Notes: generated by a model from the letters alone, not told the origin. Positions 9,849 through 20,919 are shown, numbered from the stretch's first letter. The stretch is 64,000 bases of DNA from Sorex araneus (GCF_027595985.1 NC_073311.1:52429292-52493291); one strand, 5' to 3'. Program-made: numbers and translations.

Positions 9849-10455
9849 ACTACACTGCAATGCTGCAGTATATCCCTGATACATGGGGATAGTTGTTTTA
9901 TTTTTTAAAGAGGTCAAAGTACCTGTATTTTTAATAATTTCTTGACATGGTAAAAGAATTTTACATTATAATCCAAAGGCAATAGGTGAGGAGGAGGTGC
10001 AGTGGAACAATCCAACAAAAAAGAGAAACTGAGAAACACATGGTAGGAGGTGGGAAGGTTTTAGCTGGAAGGGACTGAGGGTGGATGGGGCACTGCCCAA
10101 CTAAAATGCAATTGGTTTGTTATTGAGTACTATTCATCGGAAGACAGCATCTGGACTCCTTTTTGACAGCTTCTCGGGAGTGAGAACAGTGCACCAAGCT
10201 GGAATATGATTGGGATTGGAAGACAGGGATGAGGGAACAGAAATCAGGAATAGACACTGAGTCACCAGCAGGCCGACTGCAGTATCGACTCTCTCGAGAA
10301 AAAAAGTAAGGGTTGATGAGGGTAGACACAAAAGCTGTAACAATAAGTGATCTCTCTAGAAAATTCAAGAGACAGGAGGCAACTCTTCTCTAAGTTTTGA
10401 CTTGCCCAGATTTCCACATACACACAATGTGAACAAGCATGTGTGGGCAGGCAGG

Positions 10456-10502
10456 CACGCACACACACACGCAGACACACTCACACACACACACACACAC
10501 AT
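10456..10502. repeat. (CA)n microsatellite in PSME3 retrocopy, S1
   Basis: Interrupted CA/TG dinucleotide run inside the 3' UTR part of the retrocopy. Its length differs between the three copies. Confidence 0.9.
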
Positions 10503-11899
10503 GCACTATTCCTGGAAGCACAATACTATAAGTGAAATCATTTTCCGAGAGGGTGAGCCGGCAGGAGCGACAGCATCTAACCCTCAGAGTGCAGATACCC
10601 CACCCCAACTCATCAATAGCCTGGGCAAAGGCAGTCAGAAGTCAAGGGGCCAGTCTTTGCACCCCGATAAATGATGCCCTGTCACAGGGAAGGGCCCCGG
10701 TCCCACTGCATAACCCCTCTCAGTTCTCTCCAATTCTCCTGGGCACCGAGAGGCTACAATGTCAGGAGGTGGGCCCTGTGGATGGTGACTGAGACAATTA
10801 ATCACCTCCTGAAGATGAGAGACACAAGTCAGGTGAAAGGGGTACTGAAGAGTAGGAAGGCGTGTGTGTGCATCTGGCCTGTGGGCGTGCACATGTACCT
10901 ACATGTGTGTATGCCAAAACCCTAGTTATAAAAACACCTGCAGGAGCTAGGAACGCAAACGTCTAAGGTGTTTTTTGTCATGATCATGTTAAATGTGGGA
11001 TGTAGGTAGATGGGAAACCCTAAGCCATCACGAGAGCAACTGCGGCAGGGAGGACCCAGCGTCCCACAGAGGCAAGAGCCACTAACCTTACATCAGGAGG
11101 GGAGGAGTTGAGGCCCTGACCTCAACTCCTAAAAAAAAAACAAAACAAAAAAACACTTTGTGTTTACCTTCTAGTTCCCTCAACTTCAAACCAATTAATC
11201 ATCAAAAGGAAGAGGCAAAGCCCAAGACACAGGAGGGAGAGAGGTGGAAAGACAAAACACAAGTATTCTCGTGCCCCCTATCCTGCACAAACCTGGAGTT
11301 TTCTCCAGGTTTTAGAAATGGTCAAATATGGGGGTTTAGGGAAGGAAATAGAAGAGTTCCTGAGGCCTGAAAAAAGAGGTAAACTCGTCACAGAACTACA
11401 TGAGAGTTTCATTAGACTCTAACTAAAAACAGAGAGAGGTGTGATTACTACTTCCAGCCAGTTTCCCCATCACGATAGTCATGTAACAAACCAAGGCAAT
11501 ATCGGTCTTGAACCTGACTCACAGAGTCCCCTGGCGCTGGCCCTCGTACAGGGTCTCTGCATTACTGCTCCGGGGCTGTTTGATCTTCTCGATATTTTTC
11601 AGGATCATATCGTGTAGAGTGACTTATTGATTCCTTAATTCTGATATAATGAACCGCAGGCTGATATACTCTTTCTCATCGATCTCTGTCACCGTGCGAC
11701 GATAGTCCTCCACATGGGGATATTTAGCTATTTTAGAAACCAATTTGGCTCTTGTAATATAATATCTAGAAATCTGGTCCAGGTACGATGCAGCTTCACT
11801 CTCAACAGTTCTTAGTTCTGCAACAGTCTCCTCCTGAATGGATACCCTGAAGTTGTTCCCGTCTTCTATTCTGGGAATCAGGAGCTGTACCCACATTTT

Positions 11900-12070
11900 T
11901 TTTTTTGCTTTTTGGGTCACACCCGGCAATGCACAGGGGTCACTCCTGGTTCATGCACTCAGGACTTACTCCTGGCGGTGCTCAGGGGACCATATGGGAT
12001 GCTGGGATTCGAACCCGGGTCGGCCGCGTGCAAGGCAAACGCCCTACCTTCTGTGCTATCGCTCCAGCCC
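11900..12070 (-). mobile_element. SINE type 2 inserted in PSME3 retrocopy, S1
   Basis: Full-length with poly(A). Exact 15-bp target-site duplications CTGTACCCACATTTT at 11885-11899 and 12071-12085. It splits the codons just before the MWVQLLIPR block. Confidence 0.95.
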
Positions 12071-12843
12071 CTGTACCCACATTTTGACTGTGTTGCATTT
12101 CTCGATCAGCAGCTGGATCTCAGGTTTCACTTTCTCAATAATGTCTACCAGTTGCTGGTTGCTTTTCAGCATCCCGTTGGGCATCACAAACACCTTGGTT
12201 CTTGGAAGGCCTCTTCACACTCATCCAACCTTCGTTTCTTGTAAGTGGGCCCATGCAGTCCATCACGGCTGTTGGTGAGAAGAATGGGGTCTGGGACCGG
12301 GAGATTCATGTCTGAGTGGATCTGAGTTAGGTCATGGATGTTCAGGATTGGTTCTTTAAAAAAACTATCAAGTTCTAACAACTTCTTTGGGAAGAAATTT
12401 GCCACCAAGTCTTCAGCCTCACTTGTGATCCACTTCCTGAAAGAATCAACCTTGAGCTTCACTTCCTGATCCACCTTCAGCAACTAGGCCATGGCTGGGC
12501 CGGGCCGGGTACGCAATCGCTCTCTTACTCGCCTTCCCTCATAGGGATAGTTTTCAGTGACTAGGTGAAGAGTAAATTCTTATTACCCAGCATGCCAACA
12601 AAAATGGAGAATACTTCTCAATGTTATCCATTTTTAAGCTCTCAAACATTTACACTCACAATCTGAGTGCCAGTAAAACTAATATATATGAAATATGCAT
12701 ATCTTCAACATTCATATTTGTGAATATGTAATTTATAAGATCATGTTCACTCCCAAGAAATGAATGACCTATTTTTTTTCACTGTAATGTCAGAATGATG
12801 AAAACAGAATCAAATTTCCCTGTCAAAGGCAACCACTAAAGAA

Positions 12844-12868
12844 CTCAGGAATTACTCCTGGTGGTGCT
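12844..12868. other. 25-bp SINE-like insert, S1
   Basis: CTCAGGAATTACTCCTGGTG and five more bases interrupt a stretch that is continuous in S0, S2, S4 and S6 (AAAGAACATTAGTGCAGG). The insert matches an internal piece of SINE type 2. Confidence 0.7.
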
Positions 12869-13260
12869 ATTAGTGCAGGTATAGTCTGAAGGGTAGCCAA
12901 GGTATCTAAGTAAAACCATTTGCTAGAAGTTAGACACACTCTCAGAGAGGGGAGAGTGCTACATTCTTCTCTCAAGGACTGCAAATTATTCACACCTAAA
13001 ATGTATCGCATCTCTAGTGCCTAAGGTATAATTGCTGTCTTGGATCAGCTAAAACGTGGAATTAGCAGCAACCTACACAAAAGTAAAGATTTTTTATCTC
13101 TTCCTAACTTACCAAAAATGTAAAATTTCTCCTGTTTGAAGATATCCCTCCCAAGCATATAAACCTGAAATCTGTGTTAAATGGGGAAGAAGCTACAGAA
13201 TGCCCTCCATTTCACTTCTTTCTTGAGGTGGTCCAGAAAAGTCCACAATAAAGCTCTTTC

Positions 13261-13846
13261 ATATCATGCTATGTGAAATGGGTCAGAAAAAAGTGACATA
13301 TATTGAAGAACTGCATTCATTTCTGGAATATAAAATAAGGTAATATGAGACTGACACCCAAGGACAGTAGAAACAAGGGCCAGGAATATTATCCCATGGT
13401 TGGAAGCCTGTCTCATGAGCTAGCAGAGAAGGCAGCTGGGATACAGAAAGGACCACTAAGTCAATGATGGTTGGAGAGATCATTCGGGATGGGAGATGTG
13501 TGCTGAGAGTAGATAAAGGACCAAATGTGATAGCTCTCAGTACCTACATTGCAAACCATAATGCCCCAAAGTATCAAGGGAGCATGAGGGAAATTGTCGG
13601 CCATAAAGGCAGGGGAGGATTGGGATGGGGCAGGGGGATACTGGGGACATTGGTGGTGGAGAGATGGGTGTTCAATCATTCTATGACTGAAACTCAAACA
13701 TGAAAGCTTTGTCACTGTATCTCACAAGATTCAATAAAAAAGAAAAGAAAAAGGAAGAGAAAAGAAAAGAAAAGAAAAGAAAAGAAAAGAAAAGAAAAGA
13801 AAAGAAAAGAAAAGAAAAGAAAAGAAAAGAAAAGAAAAGAAAAGAA
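13261..13846 (+). mobile_element. LINE-1 3' end, 5'-truncated (S1)
   Basis: Equivalent of the S0 element. The left duplication AATAAAGCTCTTTC (13247-13260) is intact; the right one has decayed to GAAACTCTTCCTCTTA. Confidence 0.8.
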
Positions 13847-13847
13847 A
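13736..13847 (+). repeat. (AAAAG)n microsatellite, S1
   Basis: About 110 bp, almost pure, the shortest of the three type A spacers. Confidence 0.95.
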
Positions 13848-13849
13848 CT

Positions 13850-14650
13850 CTTCCTCTTATCCAAAGGAGAAAAAGAATTCATTTAAGCTGACCATTTTGG
13901 TGACCGAACAAAAGGGCCTGAGCAACCTTGACTAGCTGCCTGGAGCTGAGGTGAGGAGGGCGTTGGGCGCTGATCAACTCCCACGGGAGGTAAACCGTCC
14001 CCCCCAAAGCTGCACACAGTAAGGCAAGTCTCCCTCTGGGAAGATCAGGGAGCTGCCATCTTGGTGGAGGTCTGCAGAATTTAAATGCCTCAGAGATAAG
14101 TGTTCTGTCCTCTCCTTCTCTCTGCCCCAGCTTTCTTTCCAGTTTGCTTATGATTTCCTCATTGGCATTTTCCAACACTGTCTGTCCATGTCTCAGCACT
14201 GAGAGAATCTGGAAGTATTTCCACTCCCTAGTTAAGAGGAAAATGGAAAAATGCCCTGCCGGCATTACTGGGGTAAAGAAGGGCTTTTATTTGGTTAGAG
14301 GTTTTTTTTCTGTTTCTGTTTTGTTTGTTTTTCCTTTTTCTTATGGCTTTTCTCAATGACTTGTGGCCAATCATGAGGTAAATAGAACAGATTCCTGCGG
14401 TAAAGCCTTCTGAGGTTGGGGGTGGGGAGTATCGGGAGTTTCCTCTCAGGTAAACTAGACAGAGCAGAGACCAGCCCCAGTTTAAAGAGGAACCAGGAGG
14501 AGCTGTTTTTTCTTGGGAGAAAGAGCCCAGAGGAACAGTAGGGAAACCTAAAGACTGGAAAGAGCTTACCATTGACCCCAAACACAAGAAGAACCCAGAC
14601 TTTCAGGTGGAATGTTAAATCCTTTAATTGCATATTATTTCAACAATCAA
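13850..14650. other. Unclassified conserved segment (S1 copy)
   Basis: Same segment as at 1983-2699. The stretch homologous to the hairpin here reads differently (around 14540-14575) and cannot fold. A minus-strand frame runs 128 codons (13879-14265) because of a small deletion relative to S0. Confidence 0.4.
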
Positions 14651-15126
14651 TATTTTGGGGGAACCATATCTGGTGGAGCTCAGGGCTTACTATACTCCTT
14701 TCTCCCCAACAATAAGCTAAAACACTAAGAGTTTCCAGACACAAATTGAATGTTTGTATTCTTGGACTTAACCCACAAGTTTCACCCACATGGCCTTTCC
14801 CCAAATGTTTCACATATACTTTCTCTTCTTTTAAGGTCTATTGTAATTGCTTGCAATTAATTTTATTGGTTGTACTGCTTATCTTAGTACTATACATTAC
14901 TTTGTGGCTTCATTCTTTTATCTGAAGCCTCCACTTAACCTGAAAGTTCCACCTTTGAATATAATGTATGAGGTTGGAGAAGGAAGATTCAAAGCCTTCT
15001 ACTATATAGAACTACTCAAGATGTCATGATGTCTCATGAAAATTTCTATTTACAAATAAGAAATTTAATATATATGCATATATTTGCCTATGCTCAGTTT
15101 TCACTAACTTGCATGTATCACTATAT

Positions 15127-15358
15127 CACTGTCATCTTGTTGCTCATCGATTTGCTCAAGCGGGCACCAGTAACATCTCCATTGCAAGATTCTTTGTTAC
15201 TGTTTTTGGCATATCAAATATGACACTTGTAGATTGCCAGGCTCTGTCATGTGGACAGGATACTCTCAGTAAATTGCCAGGTTCTCTGAGAGGGACAGAG
15301 GAATGGAATCATGTCGGCGGCATGCAAGGCAAACGCCCTACCGCTGTGCTATCGCTAT
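15127..15358 (-). mobile_element. Hybrid SINE type 1 (S1)
   Basis: The left flank (TTGCATGTATCACTATATCA) is that of SINE-a and the right flank (TATATTCAATGAAGTATG) is that of SINE-b, with one SINE between. The inner sequence (CATGTGGACAGGATACTCTC) follows copy b, so the junction lies near the left end. Confidence 0.85.
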
Positions 15359-15706
15359 ATTCAATGAAGTATGCAACATAAAACATTGAGCAAGGTAATT
15401 CTCCTTTCACTGGGTCTTCCTGTTCTTGATATAGTCATGTATTTACACAGGTATCATTTTCAAAGATTGTAATATGACAGCAAGTAAAGCTATTTATTCC
15501 CTTTAGTTATCATACAAACATAAATGCAATAGTAGCACAGAAAAATGATCGTTACATTATGGTCAAATATTTTGAATTTTTATAAACTTTTTTGGAAGTA
15601 GGAACAAATTGAATATTTTTATTCAATATCAAAAGGAAGATTATTTAGTCAGATGGGAGACATGACTGATAACTCAGTCATAAGGGCAATTTACAAAAAG
15701 TAATTT

Positions 15707-15887
15707 TATTTTTTTTTTTTTTGGTTTTTGGATCACACCTGGTGATGCACAGGGGTTACTCCTGGCTCATGCACTCAGGAATTACTCCTGGCGGTTGCTC
15801 GGGGACCATATGGGATGCTGGGAATCGAAGCAGGGTCAGTCATGTGCAAGGCAAATGGCCTACCCGCTGTGCTATCGCTCCAACCCA
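15707..15887 (-). mobile_element. SINE type 2 (S1)
   Basis: Same insertion as in S0 with a longer T-run at the left. The B-box area has changed to ATCGAAGCAGGG on the plus strand. Confidence 0.88.
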
Positions 15888-15937
15888 CAAAAAATAATTC
15901 TTGACATCAGATATGACTTTATTGTTGGAGAGGAGGT

Positions 15938-16092
15938 TTGGGCCACATCAACTCGTGCTCCGGGCTTACTCCTGGCTCTGCTTACAGGTATCACTCCATT
16001 TAGGCTCAGGGGATGATATAGGGTTCTGGGGAATCAAACACAGACCATTGTGTACAAAAAGCACCCTACTTGCTGTACTATCCTCTGACCCC
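15938..16092 (-). mobile_element. Older SINE type 2 relative (S1)
   Basis: Counterpart of 7129-7285; here the head has lost two bases (CTATCCTCTGACCCC). Confidence 0.75.
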
Positions 16093-16365
16093 AATAATTT
16101 TCAACAATACATGGACTTTGTATAAAATAATACTGGAAACAGTGGTTTTTCAAATTGCTCAGAAGCACACATAGCATTGAAAACAGGTTCCAATTACTTA
16201 TTTTCTTCTTCATCCCTATTAAAGAAATCCATCCTATTCTAATAATGCATATACTTGTACAATCTAATATTCTTCAGTAATTTGTTGCACACATAGAAAA
16301 TTTCTGTAAATTCAGCACTCCTACCATTTTTATTGTGCATATCTTATACTCTGAATAATAGTTCT

Positions 16366-16560
16366 GGGGGCCAAAGGAGAGACAGTATAGTATGAGAGAA
16401 GTACGGCTCTGGTCTTGCATCAATTGACCTTAGTTCAATCCCGAGCACCACATATGGTCCCTGAGCATCACAAGGAATGATTCCTGAGCACAAGCCAGAT
16501 GAAAGCCCTGAACAGAGAACCAGGAGTAATGTCTGAGCAATACAGGCATGGCCCCAAACC
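16366..16560 (+). mobile_element. Older SINE type 2 relative, plus strand (S1)
   Basis: Counterpart of 7557-7755, slightly shortened at GAGCACAAGCCAG. Confidence 0.75.
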
Positions 16561-16601
16561 TAATAGTAACAATAATAATGACAGTTCTTATTGTTACCTA
16601 T

Positions 16602-16850
16602 GGACTGGAGTGATAGCACAGTGGGTAGGGAGTTTGCCTTGCACCAGGCCGACCAGGGTTCGAGTCCTCCGTCTCTCTCCGAGAGCCTGGCAAGCTACCA
16701 AGAGTATCCCACCCACATGGCAGATCCTGACAAGCTACCCGTGGCGTATTCAATATGCCAAAACAGTAATAACAAATCTAACAATAAAGACGTTACTGGT
16801 GCCCGCTCAAGAAAATCGATGAACAAGGGGATGACAGAGCTAGAGTGCTA
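16602..16850 (+). mobile_element. SINE type 1, full-length (S1)
   Basis: Head GGACTGGAGTGATAGCACAG, B box GGTTCGAGTCC, complete body and the full ending through GATGACAGAGCTAGAGTG, so longer at the 3' end than its S0 relative. Confidence 0.88.
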
Positions 16851-17291
16851 CATTGTCACCTATAATACCTTAAGTAATGATTTATCTAGAATATTTCTAA
16901 TCCCAAATATATCCTTTTTGCATGATTTAAAATTGATGTTCATTTTCATCAAAAAACTGAGGATTCCATTAAAGATAAACAGTGAGATGTCTGTAATATA
17001 TATAACAAAAGAATAGAGTTATGATTTCATGAGATTGTTGTAAGTCCTTATATATGCATATGTAAGTTAATGTTGTAGCTATAAGGTACATGATATGTAT
17101 GGGAAATAGATGTAAATTTCTATTTAGGTATTAGAAATTTTTTAAACCACTAGATTGCTTATCTGAAACAAATTATTCAGTGGTCTACATATCTCATAAT
17201 TTTTCTAAAATTAATCCAAAACATAATGTATAGCATCTGTGATCAATTTAGGTCACAGACTTTTATACACAAACATCTAAAAATGACTCAG

Positions 17292-18290
17292 TCATATACG
17301 TATTGAAAAAGCAGTAGAACTAGATAAGGTAGGAGACTCATCAGTTTGTTTTCTATGTGAAGCAAACAATATCCTCTTCCTTTCTGTCAGCCTCAACCTC
17401 AGCTGACACAAAAAGGAAAGAAAAGACTGTTGCAGCTTCTTATTTCCCCAGATTAAAAAAAATGAATGGATTGAAGGATACAATCCTAAAGAAATGTGGA
17501 ATACATGTAGGACAGTTCTGTTCCGCATCCTGTTAGAATTCCAAATTCGGATGAGTAGAGGCACAAAGTAACAAGCCAACAGCAGGAGGTAGGAAGTCAT
17601 CGTTTTGATGGCTCTGATGTGGACCTTGGTGCTGGGATCCTGGGATTCTTTGCCCTCTGCTTGCATGTTCCTGAGATGTTTCCACAGGGAAAAAATCAGC
17701 AACACAAATGAAGTCAGGGACATCATAAAGGCTATGAAGTTTGTCAGAGTGAAGATAGACATATTGGAAAGGCGAATAATTTTCTCCCTCTTGTTCCTCA
17801 CTGTCCTGTTCCCACGATGTTGACTCACCCACTCATTCTCATCCAAGATTGCCAGTGGAAGATTAAACATGAAAATCACCAAACTGCCCATGAGTATTAT
17901 GAGAACTACTCTTTTAACTCTTCTCTTCAAGTAAAGAAATAGGAGGCTAGAAAAATTGGCGATCTTGAGCAAATAGAATATGCTAAGGCTGGTTGCAAGC
18001 CAGATGCTAACATGGTAGCTTACAACCCAAGCCATATTAATAATAATGAATACTTCTAAACTATATGAAGATACATCAAAAAACACTGCATACCAAACTA
18101 TTAAAAATACACAGAAAAAAACAATCCTGGAGATGGCCAAAGCCACAATCATTTGATCTGCTAAGGAGAACTTTCGTGTCTTGACCCAGTCATTGTAGTT
18201 CACCAGCACGATGAAGCCATTGGCAAAACTTCCTAGAACAAATTCTGCCATTAGTAGGATGGTAAGAATGCTTGATAGTAAAGTGATCAT
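17292..18290 (-). CDS. TAS2R: Bitter taste receptor TAS2R, gene 2 (type B)
   Basis: Complete 332-residue receptor with Asn24, Trp88, Asn161-Arg-Thr and Tyr241 all kept. Type B marks against type A: GSFANG for GNFANG, a helix 3 entry IINMAWVVSYHVS (82-94), Glu153 and Ser156 in extracellular loop 2, and a very different helix 6 to helix 7 border, LLIRIWNSN (245-253) and VLHVFHISLG (260-269). Position 265, a ligand-contact site in human TAS2R46, is His. The stop TGA at 17292-17294 follows AFSIRI. The upstream tract CTTTTCTTTCTAG ends 2 nt before the ATG, as in type A. Confidence 0.97.
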   Translation of the reverse strand: MITLLSSILTILLMAEFVLGSFANGFIVLVNYNDWVKTRKFSLADQMIVALAISRIVFFCVFLIVWYAVFFDVSSYSLEVFIIINMAWVVSYHVSIWLATSLSIFYLLKIANFSSLLFLYLKRRVKRVVLIILMGSLVIFMFNLPLAILDENEWVSQHRGNRTVRNKREKIIRLSNMSIFTLTNFIAFMMSLTSFVLLIFSLWKHLRNMQAEGKESQDPSTKVHIRAIKTMTSYLLLLACYFVPLLIRIWNSNRMRNRTVLHVFHISLGLYPSIHSFFLIWGNKKLQQSFLSFLCQLRLRLTERKRILFASHRKQTDESPTLSSSTAFSIRI

Positions 18291-18700
18291 ATCTAGAAAG
18301 AAAAGTTCAGGCTAGAATCACTGGATGTGATTCTTAATGTTCTGACCTTAAATTCTCAGTGCAGCTCATGCCTGGATTCGCATGATATTCTGGTTTCTTT
18401 CCAATTGTGTGAACAAAGCCACGCATCTGCAATAATAGACCACTAGGCAGATTCGTTCTATCTTTACAGAAACTGATATTCACCACTAGCTCAAGTTGAC
18501 TCTCTTTCATTCACTTTCAATCTCGGATAGGTTGGGTTATTTATCAAACTGATGTTTGGTGATCACTGGGCTCTCATTTGCCAGCATGCAAACAAGAGAA
18601 TCATGTTTTGCATTTTTTCCCTTGTTTAACCTCTATAATTTTAAAACACTGATACACCCAGTTGACAGATGTGAAGCCATTTAATCCACTGTGGATCCCT

Positions 18701-18863
18701 GGATTCTCCATCCCTCTCACAGAGCCTTGCAAGCTACCGAAAGTACCTCGCCTGCACGGCAGAGCCTGGCAAGCTACCCGTAGTTTATTTGAAATGCCAA
18801 AGACAGTAACAAGAAATCTCACAATGGAGACATTACTGGTGCCCGCTCAAGCAAATCGATGAA
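18701..18863 (+). mobile_element. SINE type 1, body only (S2)
   Basis: Both GCAAGCTACC blocks are present. Ends GCTCAAGCAAATCGATGAAC. Confidence 0.8.
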
Positions 18864-19606
18864 CTACACTGCAGTGCTGCAGTATATCCCTGATAAATGG
18901 GGATAGTTTTAAGTGACTAGGTGAAAAATAAACTTTTATTAGCCAGGATGCCAACATAAATAGAGCAGAATGCATTGCAATGTTTTCCATTTTTAAGCTC
19001 TCAAACATTTACACTCACCATCTTAGTGCCAGTAAAACTAATATATGTGAAATATGCATATCTTCAACATTCATGTTTGTGAATATGTAATTTATAAGAT
19101 CATGTTCACTCCCAGGAAATGCATGACCTACTTTTTTTTCACTGTAATGTCAGAATTATGAAAACAAAATCAAATTTCCCTGTCAAAGGCAACCACTAAA
19201 GAACATTAGTGCAGGTATAGCCTGAAGGGTAGCCCAGGTATCTAGGTAAAACCATTTGCTAGAAGTTAGACACACACTCAGAGAGGGGAGAGTAGCCACA
19301 AATGCTACATTCTTCTCTCAAGGACTGAAAATTACTCACATCTAAGATGCATCCCACCTCTGGTGCCTAAGGTATCATTGCTGTCTTGGATCAGCTAAAA
19401 TGTGGAATTAGCATCAACCCACCCAAAAGTAAAGATTTTTGTCTCTTCCTAACTTACCGAAAATGTAAAATTTCTCCTGTTTTGAAGATATCCCTCCAAA
19501 GCATATAAACCTGAAACCTGTGTTAAATAGGGAAGAAGCTACAGATTGCCCTCCATTTCACTTCTTTCTTGGGGTGGCCCAGAAAACTCCACAATAAAGC
19601 TCTTTC

Positions 19607-20145
19607 ATATCATGCTACGTGAAATGAGTCAGAAAAAGAGGGACATGTATAGAAGAACTGCACTCATTTGTGGAATATAAAATAACGTAATATGAGACTG
19701 ACACCCAAGGACAGGAGAGACCAGGGCCAGGAAGATTGCCCCATAGTTGGAAGCCTGTCTCCTGAGCTTCGGGGAAAGGGGGATGGGATATAGAAGGGAT
19801 CACTAAGTCAGTGATGTTTGGAGGGATCATTCGGAATGGGAGATGTGTGCTGAAAATAGATAAAGAACCAAATGTGATAGCCTCTCAGCATCTATATTGC
19901 AAACCGTAATGCCCCAAAGTGTCGAAGGAGTGTGAGGGAAATTGTATGCCATAGAAGCAGGGGGAGGAGTGGGATGGGGCAGGGGGATACTGGGGACATT
20001 GGCAGTGGAAAGTGTACAATGGTGGAGAGATGGGTGTTCAATCACTGTATGACTGAAACTCAAACATGAAAGCTTTGTAACTATCTCACCGTGATTCAAT
20101 AAAGAAAAGAAAAGAAGAAGAAAAGAAAAGAAAAAAAAGAAAAGG
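19607..20145 (+). mobile_element. LINE-1 3' end, 5'-truncated (S2)
   Basis: Best preserved of this set: GTGAAATGAGTCAGAAAAAG reads as the EMSQKKRDMYRRTALICGI end of ORF2 followed by TAA. Exact duplications AATAAAGCTCTTTC at 19593-19606 and 20146-20159. Confidence 0.88.
20098..20145 (+). repeat. Short (AAAAG)n tract, S2
   Basis: About 48 bp, interrupted by AGAAGAAG and an A8 run. Confidence 0.9.
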
Positions 20146-20159
20146 AATAAAGCTCTTTC

Positions 20160-20877
20160 TCTTATGCAAAAGAGAAAAATAATTCATTTAAACTAATCAT
20201 TTTGGTACCAAACAGAAGGGCCTGAACAACCTTATTAGCTGCCTGGAGCTGAGGAGGGGAGGGCGTTGGGCGCTGATCAACTCCCATGGGAAGTAAACCG
20301 TCCCCCAAAAGCTGCACACAGTAAGGCAAGTCTCCCTCTAGGAAGACATCAGGGAGCTGCCATCTTGGTGGAGGTCTGCAGAATTTTAAATGCCTCAGAG
20401 ATAAGTGTTCTGTCCTCTCCTTCTCTCTGCCCCAGCTTTCTCACCAGTTTGCTTATGATTTCCTCATTGGCATTTTCCAACACTGTCTGTCCATGTCTCA
20501 GCACTGAGAGAACCTGGAAGTATTTCCACTCCCTAGTTAAGAGGAAAATGAAAAAATGCCCTGCCGGAATTACTGGGGTAAAGAAGGGCTTTTATTTGGA
20601 TAGGGTTTCTTTTTTTTTTTTTTTTCTGTTTCTGTTTTGTTTGTTTTTCCTTCTTCTCATCTATTCTCTCACTGGATTATGGCCAATCATGAGGTGAATA
20701 GAACAGATTCCTGCGGTAAAGCCTTCTGAGGTTGGGGGTGGGGAGTGTCTGGAGTGTCCTCTCAGGTAAACTAGACAGAGCAGAGACCAGCCCCAGTTTT
20801 AAAGAGGAACCAGGAAGAGCTGATTTTTCTTGGGAGAAAGAGCTCAATGGAAAGCAAGGAAACTAAGTAAGGTTTAC
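20160..20877. other. Unclassified conserved segment (S2 copy)
   Basis: Here the plus strand is open for 143 codons (20266-20697) across the segment and its T-run. The product is low-complexity and F-rich at the end, and the frame is not kept in all copies, so I do not call a gene. Confidence 0.4.
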
Positions 20878-20919
20878 TTACTTTCCTTACAAACTGGGAA
20901 AAGTTTGTAAGGAAAGTAA
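20878..20919. other. Perfect inverted repeat, S2
   Basis: TTACTTTCCTTACAAACT (20878-20895) and its exact reverse complement (20902-20919) flank a 6-nt loop GGGAAA. Confidence 0.9.

Larger units (their letters stand above)
9893..12539 (-). pseudogene. PSME3: Processed pseudogene of PSME3 (proteasome activator PA28-gamma), S1 copy
   Basis: Intronless retrocopy of the mRNA for the nuclear 11S proteasome activator subunit 3. Coding remnant is 11543-12492. Recognisable blocks are LLKVDQEVKLKVDSF, EAEDLVANFFPKKLLELDSF, TYKKRRLDECEEAFQ, MWVQLLIPRIEDGNNF, TVAELRTVESEAASYLDQI and EYISLRFIISELRNQ. Damage: stop at codon 3 (TAG for Ser), a 1-bp deletion after EEAFQ, a SINE inside the frame, a stop after SELRNQ and loss of the normal stop codon. 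About 1.6 kb of 3' UTR lies to the left and ends with an AATAAA-like A-rich tail. Target-site duplications CATGGGGATAG (9882-9892) and CATAGGGATAG (12540-12550) match the empty site in S2, S4 and S6. It therefore arose after types A and B split. Confidence 0.95.
9313..17291. repeat. Array spacer S1 (between gene 1 and gene 2)
   Basis: About 8.0 kb. It holds a SINE tail, the PSME3 retrocopy, a LINE-1 3' end with microsatellite, the unclassified segment, one hybrid SINE in place of the a/b pair, and four further SINEs. The minus LINE-1 and the sequence around it are missing. Stretches 9313-9725, 12551-13246, 14650-15126, 15360-15700, 16093-16365 and 16851-17291 show nothing else I can name. Confidence 0.85.

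Noticed and set aside
10262-10608. Minus-strand frames rich in Cys and Val over the CA repeat
   Set aside because: Translation of a dinucleotide repeat within the PSME3 3' UTR remnant.
11624-12483. Functional PSME3-like gene
   Set aside because: Stop at codon 3, frame change after EEAFQ and a SINE in the frame in all three copies; UTRs and duplications mark it as a retrocopy.
13879-14265. 128-codon minus-strand frame ending in low-complexity sequence
   Set aside because: Frame broken in S5 and S0 by single-base differences, so no sign of selection.
20266-20697. 143-codon plus-strand frame in S2, repeated in S4
   Set aside because: Not open in the other spacers, ends in a Phe run over a T tract, and matches nothing I know.
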